From Ifrita kowaldi (Eukaryota; Chordata; Aves; Passeriformes; Cinclosomatidae): 64,000 nucleotides of DNA. The notes beneath the pieces were generated by a model. That model saw only the letters and a list, made by a program, of their open reading frames with translations, made no database searches and was not told the DNA's origin. The stretch covers positions 287,656 to 351,655 of the forward strand of contig VZRS01001510.1 of NCBI GenBank assembly GCA_013398055.1, given 5' to 3'. Positions 35,482-48,300 of this stretch are shown here, in pieces (the stretch's first letter is position 1; each line of letters begins with the position of its first letter). The translations under genes were made by a program, and so were the position numbers.

Positions 35482-37423
35482 GTAAGAAATTTGTTAATTC
35501 TATTACTATCACCTCACTTCGAATATCACCGTTTTTTAAAACTCAGTCATGATTAAAATTACATGCTTGCCTTAAAAACACAAGTACAAAGTATTTAAGT
35601 TCCATTTATGCTCAATATATGTTATTATTTTCTAGGGAGCAGAAATGGAACAGAATATGATTATGTCTGCAGGGAAATGATAATATTTTAATCTGTTTTT
35701 CTGTACCATCCAGTATTATCAAGTGCTCTCTTAACTGTTCTGTGTCATCTTGACTATCTCCAACACATCCATTTCCCAGGCATCAGTGGCTGAAATGATG
35801 TGATGGCTTTCAGAAGCAGAGCATTGTTCTGTGTTTGCCAGGCTTTCTGTGTGGCAAAGTACCACATTCATTAAGGGTACCTTCAATGCAATAGTCATCA
35901 TCGCCTCAAAAAGGAGTCATTTAGCTCTGCTCCCATCCAGGGATATTGTGCTCCTGTTGAGTACAGTGGCCACTGTATAGAATAAAGCCTGTGAAAAGAG
36001 CTTTTGTGGGGATTGTTCTGCTTCTACCTGCTCATATTCCTTACTCAATGTAATGCCACTGTATTAAGCACTGGATGGAGAACGTGTTCTGACAGTGCTG
36101 TGTCAGGGTGAGATTCTGATGGGGAGCACCAGGCAGGGAAGGTGCCTATGTGGTAAGGGCTTCTCCTGGATGACATCACAACTCCCCAGCCCCAAGCAGG
36201 GGCCAATGCCCACTGCTGGGTTGCCTTTTCAGCTTGAAAGTAGGAAGTGGCACATAGAGGGGCTCTGCCACTCTGGGTGGAGGTGAGCCATGGACTCCCT
36301 TCCCTTCCTTTATCTGATGTCACTTCACTGGAGAACCACGTCTCGTGGTACCAGAATACTTGCAAACGTCTGTCTGAAATAGAAAGTATGTGGGGCTTTG
36401 CTCCCCTTTCTTCCCACGCCTTGACTATTTCTCAAACAAGATAGAAGAAAATTTAACTAGATTTTCAGTGTAAAAGGTGCAGTTTCCTCACTCTGCCTCT
36501 GGAGGATGCTAGTAAAATTCTGCAGGAAAGCTAGCCAGGATGCAGCACTGTGCGAAGGGAGCAGCAAGAGATACAAAAAGAGATCGCTGATTTTTGCATA
36601 TAATTACGACAGCGAGTGTTTTCTGATTGGAATTTTTTTCGTAATTAAAAATGGGAGAAGAGAAAGAATCACACAGGAGAAGTTGTTAGAATGGATTTAA
36701 TTATAAAGCAATTTTATTAGGTCATCTTTTGAAATTAAAAGAAATCCGAATACAAGATTTGTGATTCAGTAAGTAGCATCTCTCTCAGGGGCCTTATTTC
36801 AATTTAAAATGCCATTAAATTGACTAGTGGCACATAAAAGTTAGTGTCATAAACCAAAAATTATGATAGAGCTAATTAATTACATAATTATATCAGGGCT
36901 ATCATCCAGCTTGTTGGCTTGATATCATAGGCCAGCATTACCTCAAGTATTCAGTGTAATAAATGTCTGTGTCCATTCACTAGATTCCTCATTCCTCTGG
37001 GATAAATTTGCAACCTGTGCAAATATTCCATAAAAGACAGAAATTACTGTAGTATGTATTATACTTTAAGCACTAGTGGATAAAGGGACGTAGTATATTT
37101 GCTTTTCTGCTTAAAAGCAGTTAAGGCAGATTTATTTTATTCTGAAAGGGAACAAATAGTTCTAAATTAAGCTTTGTGAGAAGAAGTTTTATGTTAATCT
37201 AATTCAGTGCTTAGCGTCTGATCACCTGATCAGTTCAAATGGAAACAGAAGAAAATGGCATTACTTTGAATTAATAGACAATCATAAAGGGTTTAACTGT
37301 TCTGTGTCCTGTAACTCACTCAGGAATTGAATAAGATTTTAGATTAGCAGAGGGGGTGTTTAATGATCCAAGCAGGGATTTGTGGGCCAAGGACTCTCAA
37401 ATTCATATCCAGTCTTCAGGAAA

Positions 37424-38770
37424 TTCATAGAATCATTAAGGTTGAAAAGACCTTAAAAGTCATTGAGTCCCACCTTTGGCCAAACACCACCATGTCAACC
37501 AAACCATAGCACTCAGTGCCACATCCAGTTGTTCCTTGAACACTTCCAGGGATTGTGACTCCACCACATCCCTGAGCAGCCCATTCCAAAGCTTAACCAC
37601 CCTTTCAGTGAAGAAATACTTCATGAAGTCCAACCTGAACATTCCCTGGTGCAGCTTGAGGCCATTTCCTCTCGTCCTGTTACTTGTTCTCTTGTTCTTG
37701 GGGGGCAAAGAGGCTGACCCCCACCTGGCTACAGCCTCCTTTCAGGGAGTTGTAGAGAGTGACAAAGTCTCCTCTGGGCCTCCTTTTCTCCAGGTTAAAC
37801 ACCCCCAGCTCCCTCAGCCACTCCTCATATGACTCTCTCTCCAGACCCTTCACCAGCTCCGTTGCCCTTCTCTGGACTCACTCCAGCACCTCAGTGTATT
37901 TCTTGTAGTGAGGGGCCCAGAACTGGACACAGGACTCGAGGTGCAACCTCACCAGTGCCGAGCACAGGGGAACAATCCCTGCCCTGGTCCTGCTGGCCAC
38001 ACTGTTGCTGACACAGGCCAGGATGCCATCGGCCTTCTTGGCCACCTGGGCACAGCTGGCTCATGTTCAGCTGACTGTCAACCAACACCCCAGGTCCTTT
38101 TCTGCCAGGCCACTTTCCAGCCACTCTTTCCCAAGCCTGTGGTGCTACCTGGGGTTGTGGTGACCCAAGGACAGGACTTGGCACTTGGCCTTGTTGAACC
38201 TTACTTCACTGGCCTCAGTCCATTGATTCAGCCTCTCCAGATCCTTCTGGAGAGCCTTCCTGCCCTCCAGCAGGTCAACACTTCCACCCACTTTGCTGTC
38301 CCCTGCAAACTGACTGAGGGGGCATTTGACTCCCTTGTCCAGATCATTGATAAATATAGTAGACAGGACTGCCCCCAGCACTGAGCCCCGAGGAGCACCA
38401 CCTGTGACTGGCCTACAGCTGGGTGTAACTCCATTCATCACTGCACACTCGGCCCAGCCATACAGTCAGTTCTTAACCCAGCGAAGAGAGCACCTGTCCA
38501 AGCCGTGGGCTGGAAGTTCCTCCAGGAGAATGTTGTGGGAAACTGTATCAGAGGCTTTACTGAAAGCCAGGTTGGCTATGTCCACAGCCTTTCCCTCACC
38601 CACTGGTTGGGTCACCTGGTCATAAAAGGAGATCAGGTTGTTCAAGCAGGACCTGCCTTTCCTAAACCCCTGCTGGCTGGGCCTGATCCCCTGGTTGTCC
38701 TGTTTAATGCTCTTCTGTTTGCTTGCATGCAGTTGAGTGAGTCACTCTTAAGACCATAGTTTTCAAAAAT
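37424..38770 (-). mobile_element. CR1 LINE, 5'-truncated, antisense to TIAM2
   Basis: Read on the - strand, this 1.3 kb element contains the C-terminal part of the CR1 reverse transcriptase and the 3' untranslated end. The 3' end is recognisable in the + strand text atagaatcattaaggttgaa, aagacc and the tcccacctttggccaaacac block. The frame at 38145-38441 holds RT motifs PRGSVLGAVLSTIFINDLD and, where the catalytic F/YxDD box is expected, FAGD, so one catalytic aspartate is lost. The upstream RT, the endonuclease and ORF1 are absent. The style of the 3' end resembles songbird CR1-J families. It is a dead copy; the upstream boundary near 38770 is approximate. Confidence 0.92.
38145..38441 (-). 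pseudogene. CR1 reverse transcriptase fragment, catalytic box mutated
   Basis: A 98-residue remnant of the CR1 ORF2 reverse transcriptase. PRGSVLG (motif 4 region), FINDLD and LNQWTEASEVRFNKAKC, then LSLGH, follow the order of CR1 RT. The catalytic box reads FAGD instead of FADD. The frame continues in pieces on both sides with shifts. It has no start codon of its own and is not a host gene. Confidence 0.85.
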
Positions 38771-39767
38771 AATTTCTAACATTTTCTTGTCCATGTTGAG
38801 TCTGTTCTTCTGAAGTAGCACCTTTGAAAGTCAGTTAGTGCTGGAAGAGAGGACCTTTTTAAAAAATCAAGGTCAATTTGGCTGAAGGTACATAGTGGGA
38901 CTTAAAAAACCTCAATGTTTCTGCTGTTACCTCCCTGTTTTTAGAAATTAACTCTGTCTTTCTAGAGTGCTATGAGGATTAATGAGCTAAAATTAACAAA
39001 GTGCTTAGAAAATGGAAATTTTCAGCACTGAGTCACACAGTAATGCCCTGCCTAGGGCTTGGCGATGACCACCATGCAAAAGCAAAACAGAACTTAAAAT
39101 CGCTGGCTTCATATAACTTGGATGGTAATAGTTTGTCCACATTTGTTTACAGTTTTGTAACTGTTTGTCATAACTCTGATGAATGCCTTTTCCTACATAT
39201 TCTGCTGTGTTGAGGGTACCCAATTATACCTCGTGGCAAACTTTGGCAGCTTTTACTGTACAGAAGGGAAATGATTGACTTTCTCCAAAGCCACTAATTC
39301 TGCCACTCCTGAAAATTATTCCCAGGGAATTTTCTGTGAGAGTGATTCATTTTCTCCAAGAGGTTGTTATACCCTTGTAGCTGTATTTTGGACCTGCTGT
39401 GGTTGTATCATTTGATCTCCCACATGACACCACTATGTTCCTGCTGCTTAGCTGCTTGGCGAGTAATAAGCTTATCCTGGAAAAGAAATGAGACAAAATA
39501 CTTTTAAAAAATGCACTCATAAATGTGGAAAACCAACTAACAGAGCAACTAAATTTGCTCCAAGCTCCAGTGCTAAGGAAATTAAAGAAATATTTATGTA
39601 GAATTAAAAAATGAGGAAATTGGACTGAAGTTCTTACAGCTGTGGAGCAAAAAAACCCAAAACAACAAAGCCTAATTTTAAGATGGCATGGCTATTTGAG
39701 GAATAAACAACATAGAAGGCACAAGAATTGAAAACTGTATATTTAGGGCAATGCTGTGTGGGTTTAT

Positions 39768-39806
39768 GGTATATCTATACCTATAGATACACCATATCTA
39801 TGGTGT
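39768..39806. repeat. Cluster of short palindromes
   Basis: Three overlapping perfect inverted repeats, each with a 2-base centre, lie here: ggtata/tatacc, tatctata/tatagata (39772-39789), and acaccata/tatggtgt (39789-39806). They could extrude as small cruciforms. No protein site was recognised. Confidence 0.8.
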
Positions 39807-39992
39807 GAGGCAGGAGGTAGAAGCATTAGTAGGTGTGAAAACCCATTGTAGAATGTGAGTTGCTGTCAGAGTTGGGCAATTTTTCTTTTTCCTCAGCAAG
39901 TGTGTTTCTGCCAAAAAAAGCTGTCATTTTTGGTTAGCTGACGCTGTTGAAATCAACCCTCATTTGTAAATAGAACTCTGTGATTAAAAGCA

Positions 39993-40142
39993 AAAAAAAA
40001 AAAAAAGTGGGGGATGGCAGGTTGGATATGCTTTAACAAGTTTCCATGACGAAACACTTTCATCTATGAGGGTTAGAAAGTTAAATGGGAAAGAAACCAC
40101 TTACAAAAAAAAAAAAGAAAATTAAAAAGTAAAAAATAAAGG
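39993..40142. repeat. A-rich low-complexity runs
   Basis: A 14-base A run near 39993 and an A-rich stretch (aaaaaaaaaaaagaaaatt and following) at about 40106-40139 are separated by unique sequence. No element body is recognised next to either. Confidence 0.7.
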
Positions 40143-41663
40143 GACATATTGTTCCTGTGCTACGTGTGGTACTCCTCACCTGTGGGGTAGGGTGCTTACC
40201 TTCTGTGCAGGGTCTGGGTTCCTGTCTGGCCCATCTTTCTGCAAGTGTAGTCCCAGGAGCAGTGAAGAAGTCTTGGGTGCTGCTGACAAGGAGGAGGCTT
40301 GCTCCTCCTCCTCTTCCTCTAGCCCCATAGCACTCCTCCCACCCCTGTGCTGGCAGCAGCGCTTGCTGCAGCCCCTGCAGCTAATCAAGGAGAAATCTTT
40401 CTCCTCCGCCCCAGCCCCCACACACTCGGGGTTGAACTGATGGGTGCAGAGTTCTGACAAGGGCCAGAGCCAGGTAAGGAGGAAGAGGAGCGGGCAGCAG
40501 GCAGGTGCCAGGGGAGAGCTGGTTGCAAGGAGAGTTTTTCTCAGAGGCAGCAAGCCCTCTTTCTGTTGAGCTGCCCACAGAACACTGCTCTAGCCACTTT
40601 GGAGCAAGGCTTTCCTTCCCCTTGCACTAATGCCTGGGCAGCAGCACAGTCTGGGGCATGCAGGTTTGAGTCACTGCTGATGAAGCTATTTTGTGCTGTA
40701 CAAGGCACAGCTGGAGTCAAGGAGGGAGAGAGTCAGGCTTCATGCTTTGTGACAAGTGGCTGGGCTGTGTGCTGGAGAGCAGCAATTACATTTTAGCTCC
40801 TGACCTGCTAAACATTGAGATATTTTTGCAAAGTGTCAGTGCTTCAGGAGGAGGATCAGGGGTTTGAATCCTCACATGGAAAGTGGCTCTTCTGTTTACC
40901 AAGACATGTGCAGTTTCTGATTTTAATCTTAGTAAGCACCCACAGAAGCAAAGCACATCAGTTGGCCACAAGTTTAATTTTTATATGACTAAATTATTTT
41001 TGAAAAGTGATCTTGATAGTAACAACTGATTTTGATTCAATTCCAAGGTACTTCCTGTTTCTAATGCACTTTGCTAGGTGTTCTAGGTGCCCCTGTAAGG
41101 TGTAATTACAACTCATTGCTTCTCCAGAAAACTTTGCTCCATTCAGCTTTGTCAGATACCACTGAGTTGAGGGAGGAAAAGGAAGACAGAGGTTGGCTCT
41201 GCTGTCAGCTGTCTCTCTGCATGTCACTGTGCACACCTTTCCCCTACCTTCTCTTTCAGCCGCAACCTACCCTGAATATCAGGGTATGAAAGACCTGTGT
41301 GTCCTTCTTAAGAGAAGAGACAAAGTTAGGAGGACGTTGACACTAAGGTGGCCTCTAGCTCTGACAGCTGGGAGCTGTGCCTGGACCACTCAGACCACTC
41401 TGCTTCTTGCTGTTTGCCCACAGTTTTTCATAAATGTCTTTAATGTATTGCTGAAAGCATTCCATAAACTAAAGTAAAACTAAAACTTAACTGAAAAGCA
41501 TTTCTAAAATAACTTCTATGTTTAGTTCTGCTCAAATCAGGTCTTGTTTGTTTGCCTAGCTGCTGTTTCAACATGTAAATTCTCTTCATTGTGCTGTAGG
41601 GCGTCTCCTTCCTTGTGCTTTATGTGTGAGGTATCAAAGAAACCTGTTTTCATTCTTTCTTAG

Positions 41664-41687
41664 GAAATTCCTTCGAGCTCAGAAGAG
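41664..41687 (+). other. TIAM2: Candidate 24-nt in-frame microexon (unproven)
   Basis: The sequence cattctttcttag|gaaattcc...agaagag|gtgaat has a pyrimidine-rich acceptor and an acceptable donor. Inserted into this phase-1 intron, the 24 nt add GNSFELRR in frame just before the aspartate of DFSNVP, with no stop. No such insert is in the TIAM2 protein I recall, so it may be a chance pair of splice signals. Confidence 0.2.
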
Positions 41688-44600
41688 GTGAATATTGCTT
41701 CTTAGCTTCTCGAGTCCCAATGACACCTACAGTCCTGTTAGATATGGGCCCTGATCTCTGTTAATGGTGCAGACCTGCATACATTGCTCCCTCTTGCCTG
41801 GATACAATACCAGGTATCTAATGGTTTTGTGTGGTGTGAGGCAACATACTAGGAAAGCCTCTCTGTAACACAGACATGCAGTTGTCTATGCAGCGTGACT
41901 GCTTATCTGCGTGATGATAGATGACTCTGCTGGGCTTTCTTTTTCTTGCTTATTACCCAATTCAGCAGGAAACCACATAGATGTGATAGGACATGCTCAT
42001 CGGAGCAAGTTCAAGGGGCGGGCTGTGTGTTGACAGTCATTTTAGACAGCTGTGGTGGGTTGGCTTCTACTCCAGCTGTTCGTGTGCTGTTAACGCAAGT
42101 GTCTTTGTCCTGCACGCTCATGAATCGCTGGGAAGACTAGGTCTGACCTGTGACAATACCTGGGGCTGTAGCAATGTAGAGATTAATTCAGAGAAAGAAT
42201 TTGTCTCGTTAGAAGATGGATCTACTGGAGCACTTGTTGCCTGCTGCATGTTTTGCAATACAAGTGTTTCCCAAGAGTGGCAGTTTAATGAGCTCTTGCT
42301 GGCACTTGACAAACTGTCCTGTTGGCTTTCTGCTAGATGTCTGTGCAGCAAATTAAAAGATTGCCTATGCTATAAAATGGGACAGCCTTAAATGCTCTTC
42401 GTTTTGCTTTTTCACTGAAAGAGCATTCTGTTCTGCTTTGCTAAATGCTGCTATGATTTAATCCCTGTGAAGTCAGTGGGCCAAATTGTTGGGGGTTTTT
42501 TCCTGGTGTAAACTTCATTAAACCCTGTATAGCTGCACCTTCTGGCTCAGTGATATGTAGGCATAAATCATCATATTGCCCTTCCTACTGAATTCTGTAG
42601 AGTGACAATATGGATAGTAAGGAGGTTTATTAATTATGATAAAGTTAGAGACATCCACATATAGACTACTGCCGTAGGCATGATTTAAAACACATCAAAC
42701 AACAGATGTTCTGTGTTTTACAGAGGTAAGATAGGTTGAGTAATGATAAAAACTGTCTAAGCTAGCCACAAACTCTTGCTGAACTATTAAGTAACTTTTT
42801 CTCCCCTTTTTCTTTTCTGTTTTCATTACTTTTGTGCCTATAAATCTGAGATGGAGAAGAAAATGTATCGCTGAGGTGGTATACTTGGAACCTGGGCAGG
42901 GCTAGCTCCATTTGCTTTCCAGCTCTCCTCGGTGCAAGTGACCTCCGAGGATGGCCCAAGCTGTCCCATGTGAGCAATCCTGCAGGAGCAGCAAAAACAA
43001 GGAGAGGGACCCCTGACAGCATCCCTGCATTTCCAGCAGCTGTAGCCTGGAAGGACCTAATGGCAGCAGTGGGTTGCAGCCTTTGCTGACTTTGCTGGGT
43101 GGTGGCGTAGAGGACCCGGCTTGGGCTCTGCTGTGTCTTCCTCCTCTGTACTGCAGCCACACATCTCCAGCTGCTGAACTGGAATAAAAGGGTGATGCAC
43201 TAGCTGTGGCTAGCGCTGGCCTCCAGTGAGACTGTATGGAAGAAGGCATTTGTTATGCACTTAGGAAACAAAGGCATTTAGGTAGGAGTCTGACAAGCTG
43301 GTGTGAAGTGTTAAGCTTAAAACTGAAAAGCCTGAACAGCTGCCCGACTGTCAGATACTTGGGCGGAGAAAGTTTAGAATGTTAAATAACCGTATAGAAA
43401 CATACCACTGAGGTGCAGGAGCTAATCAGGCATTGCTGCAGAAGTGCAGGCAGCTATTTCCTATTATGTTGCTAATTTGTACCTCCTATTGATTACTGAA
43501 TTAGCTAATGAGTGAAATTACTTTGCCTCACCATGAGCTGTTAATGGACAAAGGAATCTAAAGGACTCTGCTCCAGCTTCAAAATGGATGTTTCTGTAGA
43601 TATTTAGAAAAGAAAAAAGAAATATAAGAGAGCATAAAGCTGCCTATAGAAAGTCAAACTTGCACAAGTAGGTGGCTGATTGGAGTGAAGCCACTGTTCA
43701 GCATGTCGCCCAAAATGTCTTAAGAAAGCTGTATGATACAAGAATATTTGCATGAACATACTGCCTTTTTCTATACTTGGAAATGCGGAATGTTAAAAGA
43801 AGATGTGTCACTTTCCTCACTGAAGGGTAAGAACAAAGGAGAAAGGCTTGTCCTGCTTGATCATTTCAGATCCTAGCCAGAAGTAGGAATTTCTCTTTGC
43901 CTGGGCAGTATCACATATGCAAAAAGAAGCAGCCTGGTTGCATTGTACACTGGGAAGCATGTAAAGCACCTTCTGATGTTCCATAGTTTGCTCCCTGAAG
44001 CCAAAACATATGGATGAGAGGGCCATGAAGGGAATCTTCTTGGCTGGTCTGTAATTGCATGTCTTGTTTGGTAACAATTAGTCTAGTTAGTGACAGGCAT
44101 CTAGGAATTCTGTGTTTAAGAATCCTGTCTAGGAAGTCTGATGTTATGACAGCTGTATGCTAATTTTCTTTCCAGGTTTTAACATATGGAAAGGATTCCT
44201 CCATGAGTTTCTAGCTACACCAAGGAGTCAGTTGTTACAGCCTTGAAGCTAAGTGAGAATATACCTTCTAGCCAGTCCCAAAATAGTTTACAAAACACCC
44301 GGACCACCAAAAAGTGATAAAACCCAAAATATCTTACAGAGATTTAATAATTTCTGAATTACTAAATTCAGTTAATTTTACTTGTGTTTTTCTAACACAT
44401 TCAGTTTTCTAGAAACTAGTTACTTGTACTAGTAGACTCAAGTCACGATAATTTAGGAATGAGAATTTGAGCTAGTTGCTATCTGAGTTAGTTCAAAGGC
44501 TTTCAGAAGAACTTGAAAATTTCCTAGGCAAAAAGAGGAAGGTGGTTTTGAATTGATAATAAATTCAGTGTTCTACTATCTTTTTAACTGTTGGTTAAAG

Positions 44601-47282
44601 CAGCATGAAAGCTGTAAACCACTGTACAGTTAATAACCACAATTACTGCCTGCAAATAAATTTGGATTTACTCCAGCATTGGAGTGAAGGCTGTGAGTTC
44701 CAGCTGTGGGGAAAAAAATGGACTGGAACTGTGAAATAGCTAAAAACTTACATAAATTACGTGAATTGAGCTAACATGAATACTCACTTAAATCTGGAAA
44801 AGTTAATTAGAGATTAATAAGAATCTGCACTTAGGGTCCATGGTACCTCAGTCTCTTGCCCAAATCCATGGAGAAACTCAATGACAATAAAAAGTGAATC
44901 AAATTGCTTTGGCTTTCAGCTTGAAGGGTAGAGAATATGGTATGTTTCAATAGATATTTCTCATCTGTGGCTGCAATCTACCCACCTTCTCTTAGAGATC
45001 TGTTTTCTTAATGCAGAAGTTACCTAGAGACAGTTTTCAGCCTAGAAATCAAATGTGGCCATAAAAACTCCTCGTGGATAAGCTCGGTGTGTAGCAGCCA
45101 TTTTTCATATGTTGAGGCTTGTACTAGTAGAATGTAAGAATGCAAAAAATTAATTTGTTTATTTATTTTCTACAATGACATGCAGAGGAAATAAATGAAT
45201 AGCTTGAGGTAAAGTAGGACTTTTCAGTCCACTTCTCCTAGGTGGAAATTAAATCTCCACTTGTTACCGGAGCTCGTAATTCTTGTGTCATGGTCTTTGA
45301 ATTTTTTTTCAGCTGACTTATCACCAAATTTCTAATAATCTTTCTCTGGCCAAAGATTGTTTAGAGAAAAAAAATGCTTTTCTTTGAAGGTGTTGTAGAA
45401 TTCTACATCTCCAAACACCTCTTGATGTTTACCCAGACCTGGGCCTTCATGATGGAAACCCTGGAGCAGCAACTCCAGTGTCCTTTTGTATCACAACTTT
45501 ACTAAACTTACCCAGGTGTATCCCCTTACTTCATCTTCTAGACCCTCCTCACTTTTACTAGCAATTTTTCCAGTGCAAATGGCCATTGTGGGTCAGTTAA
45601 TGAATCTTCCATGGACTCTTCTATTGCTTTTCTTCTTCCTGACCATAGTTATTGTGTTCTTTGCAACCTAGACAGAAATCTAAAGGGCTGTAGAGATTGT
45701 GTGGGCTCTGTCAAATATACAAACTGCTGGGTGCCCCTTCCATGCTGATTCCAGGGGATAATGTGAGCCAAAGAACTGAAAGGTCTTATCCTCTCATAAG
45801 CAAGACATACGAGTTATTCATAGCTGAACTAGTGAACCCAGAACCCTTCATCTCTCTGGTGAAACTTGGATGCCTTCTTTAACAGAGATTGTGAGAGTGT
45901 CTCTTGAAAGCCATTCAGTAAATTCCTTTGGATCAACTGTTACTTTTTGAAAGATACTTCTTGATGTTTTTCGGAAAGGAAAAGGAAATGCATACAGATC
46001 TATTTTTTCAACTTCATTACAAAAGAGTAAATATACCGTTGAAAACCTGAAATATATTTAGTTGTATCAAATCAAAAGAAATAAGCACACTCATGCTACC
46101 AGCCAGGCTGAACTGTTCAACTGAAGTTATGAGTGCTGGTCTCTGAGGGAGCATTTTTAGAGCTCATTATGCTGATACTTCTCTTCTCTAGGCAATGCTG
46201 GAATGGTTCACCTACCGCTCCCTGTTTTTCAGTAAGTCTGAAGGCATGAAGACCACCAAAGCTTTGTTCCTTTCTGAGAGTTGGCTCAGACTTTGGTATT
46301 ATTTGCACTAGGGATTTTGGAAATATTTGTTATCTTCTCTTGGAAGTTTACTTTTCTCTTGATAGTAACATTGGCTAGAAGAATATGAGAACTGTAAGCT
46401 TATAATAATTAACTGATCAGTCTGGAGAATTTGCACAACAATGAAAAATGCAGCTTTCCATACACCTGGCTTAACTTTATTACTCAAGTGTAATATCTCA
46501 TTTCCAGATAAACCATGCAGCTGTGTTATGGAAACTCTCTGTAATAGGGAGAGGGAGAATATCCTACATGCTGAAGATCAGCTGTGTTGTGTTTTATTGG
46601 CATTTTCTAGAACATTTGGGAATTAGTGGAAGTATTGAATACATTCTTTTCCAGTGGACAGTCTAGACCTCCTGCAATCCTTTATAATTGTGGATCCTAT
46701 TTTTCTTCAGGCTAAAATTCATATTACTGTCTCAGAAGTAAGTTGATGCCCACTTTACTGCTGTTTTGCATCATCTGTCTGAAATCACTGGACAATACCA
46801 GTGTTTAAAAAATGCTGTCAGTTGCTCAGATCTGAGGTCAGGATATCAGTCTTTGTTACAGACTAGGCCAAGCCCATCACAACTGCTCAAGTCCCACTAT
46901 ATCTACGATATCTAACTACTGCAGATTAAAAACTGCAGCAGAGGGGACAGGAAGTGAGAGTCCTCTTTCCCTTTCAAGTGCCAGAGAACTACAAACAAGA
47001 AAAAGATCAGTTTGTTGCAGTGGAGTTGTTAATGAATGTCAGAGCTGGAGTCAGTGAGAAACTGGAGTAAGATGACTGTCGGGGCTCATAACCCACGTGC
47101 ACTTCTGATATAAATGTTCTCTTAGTCATAAACATTCTTTGCCAGGATCTTTAAGCACCAGTATTAATGAAACTTAAAGTATTTCTTGTGCTCTACTGAA
47201 CAGACAGAGGCATCTAGCCATTTTTACCTGTGTAGCTGTATTATGTTTGTATGTATCTGTGTAATATTTGTGCTATGCCAGT

Positions 47283-48300
47283 GATAGACAAACCCAGGAT
47301 GGGAAGGAATTTCCAGTCTCAGCATGTCCAATCCTCTGCTGGTTACAGCTTTGGACAACCCTATTGATACATTTATCCTGTTCCATTTTAAAATAGATTG
47401 TTTGCATTCTTTGTGCCTAGGTAAGTCTGTTCCAGAAATCTATTCATGTGATGGTTGAAAGCCAGTCTTCTAATTGCATAGACACATTCCTGGCCAGTGT
47501 AATGACTGATCAGTATCTGCTGGCCTGGGCCATTGCTTAAGTAGTTCTAGCTCACAACTACATGTTGTCAACCCTTTCTCCACACTTCCACACTTTTGTT
47601 TCATGTTTCCAACTCATGAGTCACAGCTTATAGAAGCAATGGTTCTTACAGGTCCCTGAAACTTTCTTCCATGTGATTCATTCTAGGGCTTCAGCTTCAT
47701 CTTCAAGGTCATCCACATATCCTTTATGCATCTCCAGTCATGCTCCTAATTAATGCTCTGTATTACCTTTGAATGATTGGAGTATTTAATTGGAGTACTT
47801 CCTATTTTACTTTCTTTGCTGAGACAAATAATGAAAATATCAAATAAAATTACTCCCCAAACCCACCTTGGACAAAATCTACAGTCTAGCCTTTCCCAGG
47901 CCTAGGAGTTCATTCAGACAAACCTATTCTTATCTTACCTGCTAGCCAGTTCTGTCTTGTTTTAATTCCTATCCTTTTCATTTTGGCTAACAATTTCCCT
48001 TGGGATATTATAAAAGTTTCTTGTTTCTTTTTTTCTTTTTTGTTTTTAACTAACTTTTTTTTTAACTTTTCCAGAAGGCTAGATTTATCGTATATTTTTG
48101 TCTTTAAAAAAATCCTTTATTAAAGGTGGATGTCAGATTAGTTTGACACAATCTGCATATAATGTATGTATGCAATATTCCATTTATCTCCATATTTTTG
48201 GTTTTTCTTTCCTTCACTTGATTGTGAAAGCTTAAGGTTACTACATAGGTTACAGATCCAACATTATATTACCCCAACATTCTCATTCTTTCTTTAAACA
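47283..48300 (-). mobile_element. Ancient CR1/L3-like LINE remnant (antisense)
   Basis: The + strand shows a diverged antisense CR1 3' end (cccaggatgggaaggaattt, cc...gtccaatcc). It is followed by fragments in the order seen in antisense CR1-type reverse transcriptase: aataatgaaaatatcaaata, then cctgctagccagttctgtc, then agaaggctagatttatcgta, then ggtggatgtcagattagttt. All frames are broken and divergence is high, so this is an old insertion predating the other CR1 copies here. Boundaries are approximate. Confidence 0.55.

Noticed and set aside
37460..38759. Several long open frames on the + strand
   Set aside because: They are the opposite-strand reading of the CR1 LINE.
40190..40560. GC-richer block considered as a CpG island or promoter
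   Set aside because: It is rich in CTC/CAG text but poor in CpG, and no first-exon features were seen.
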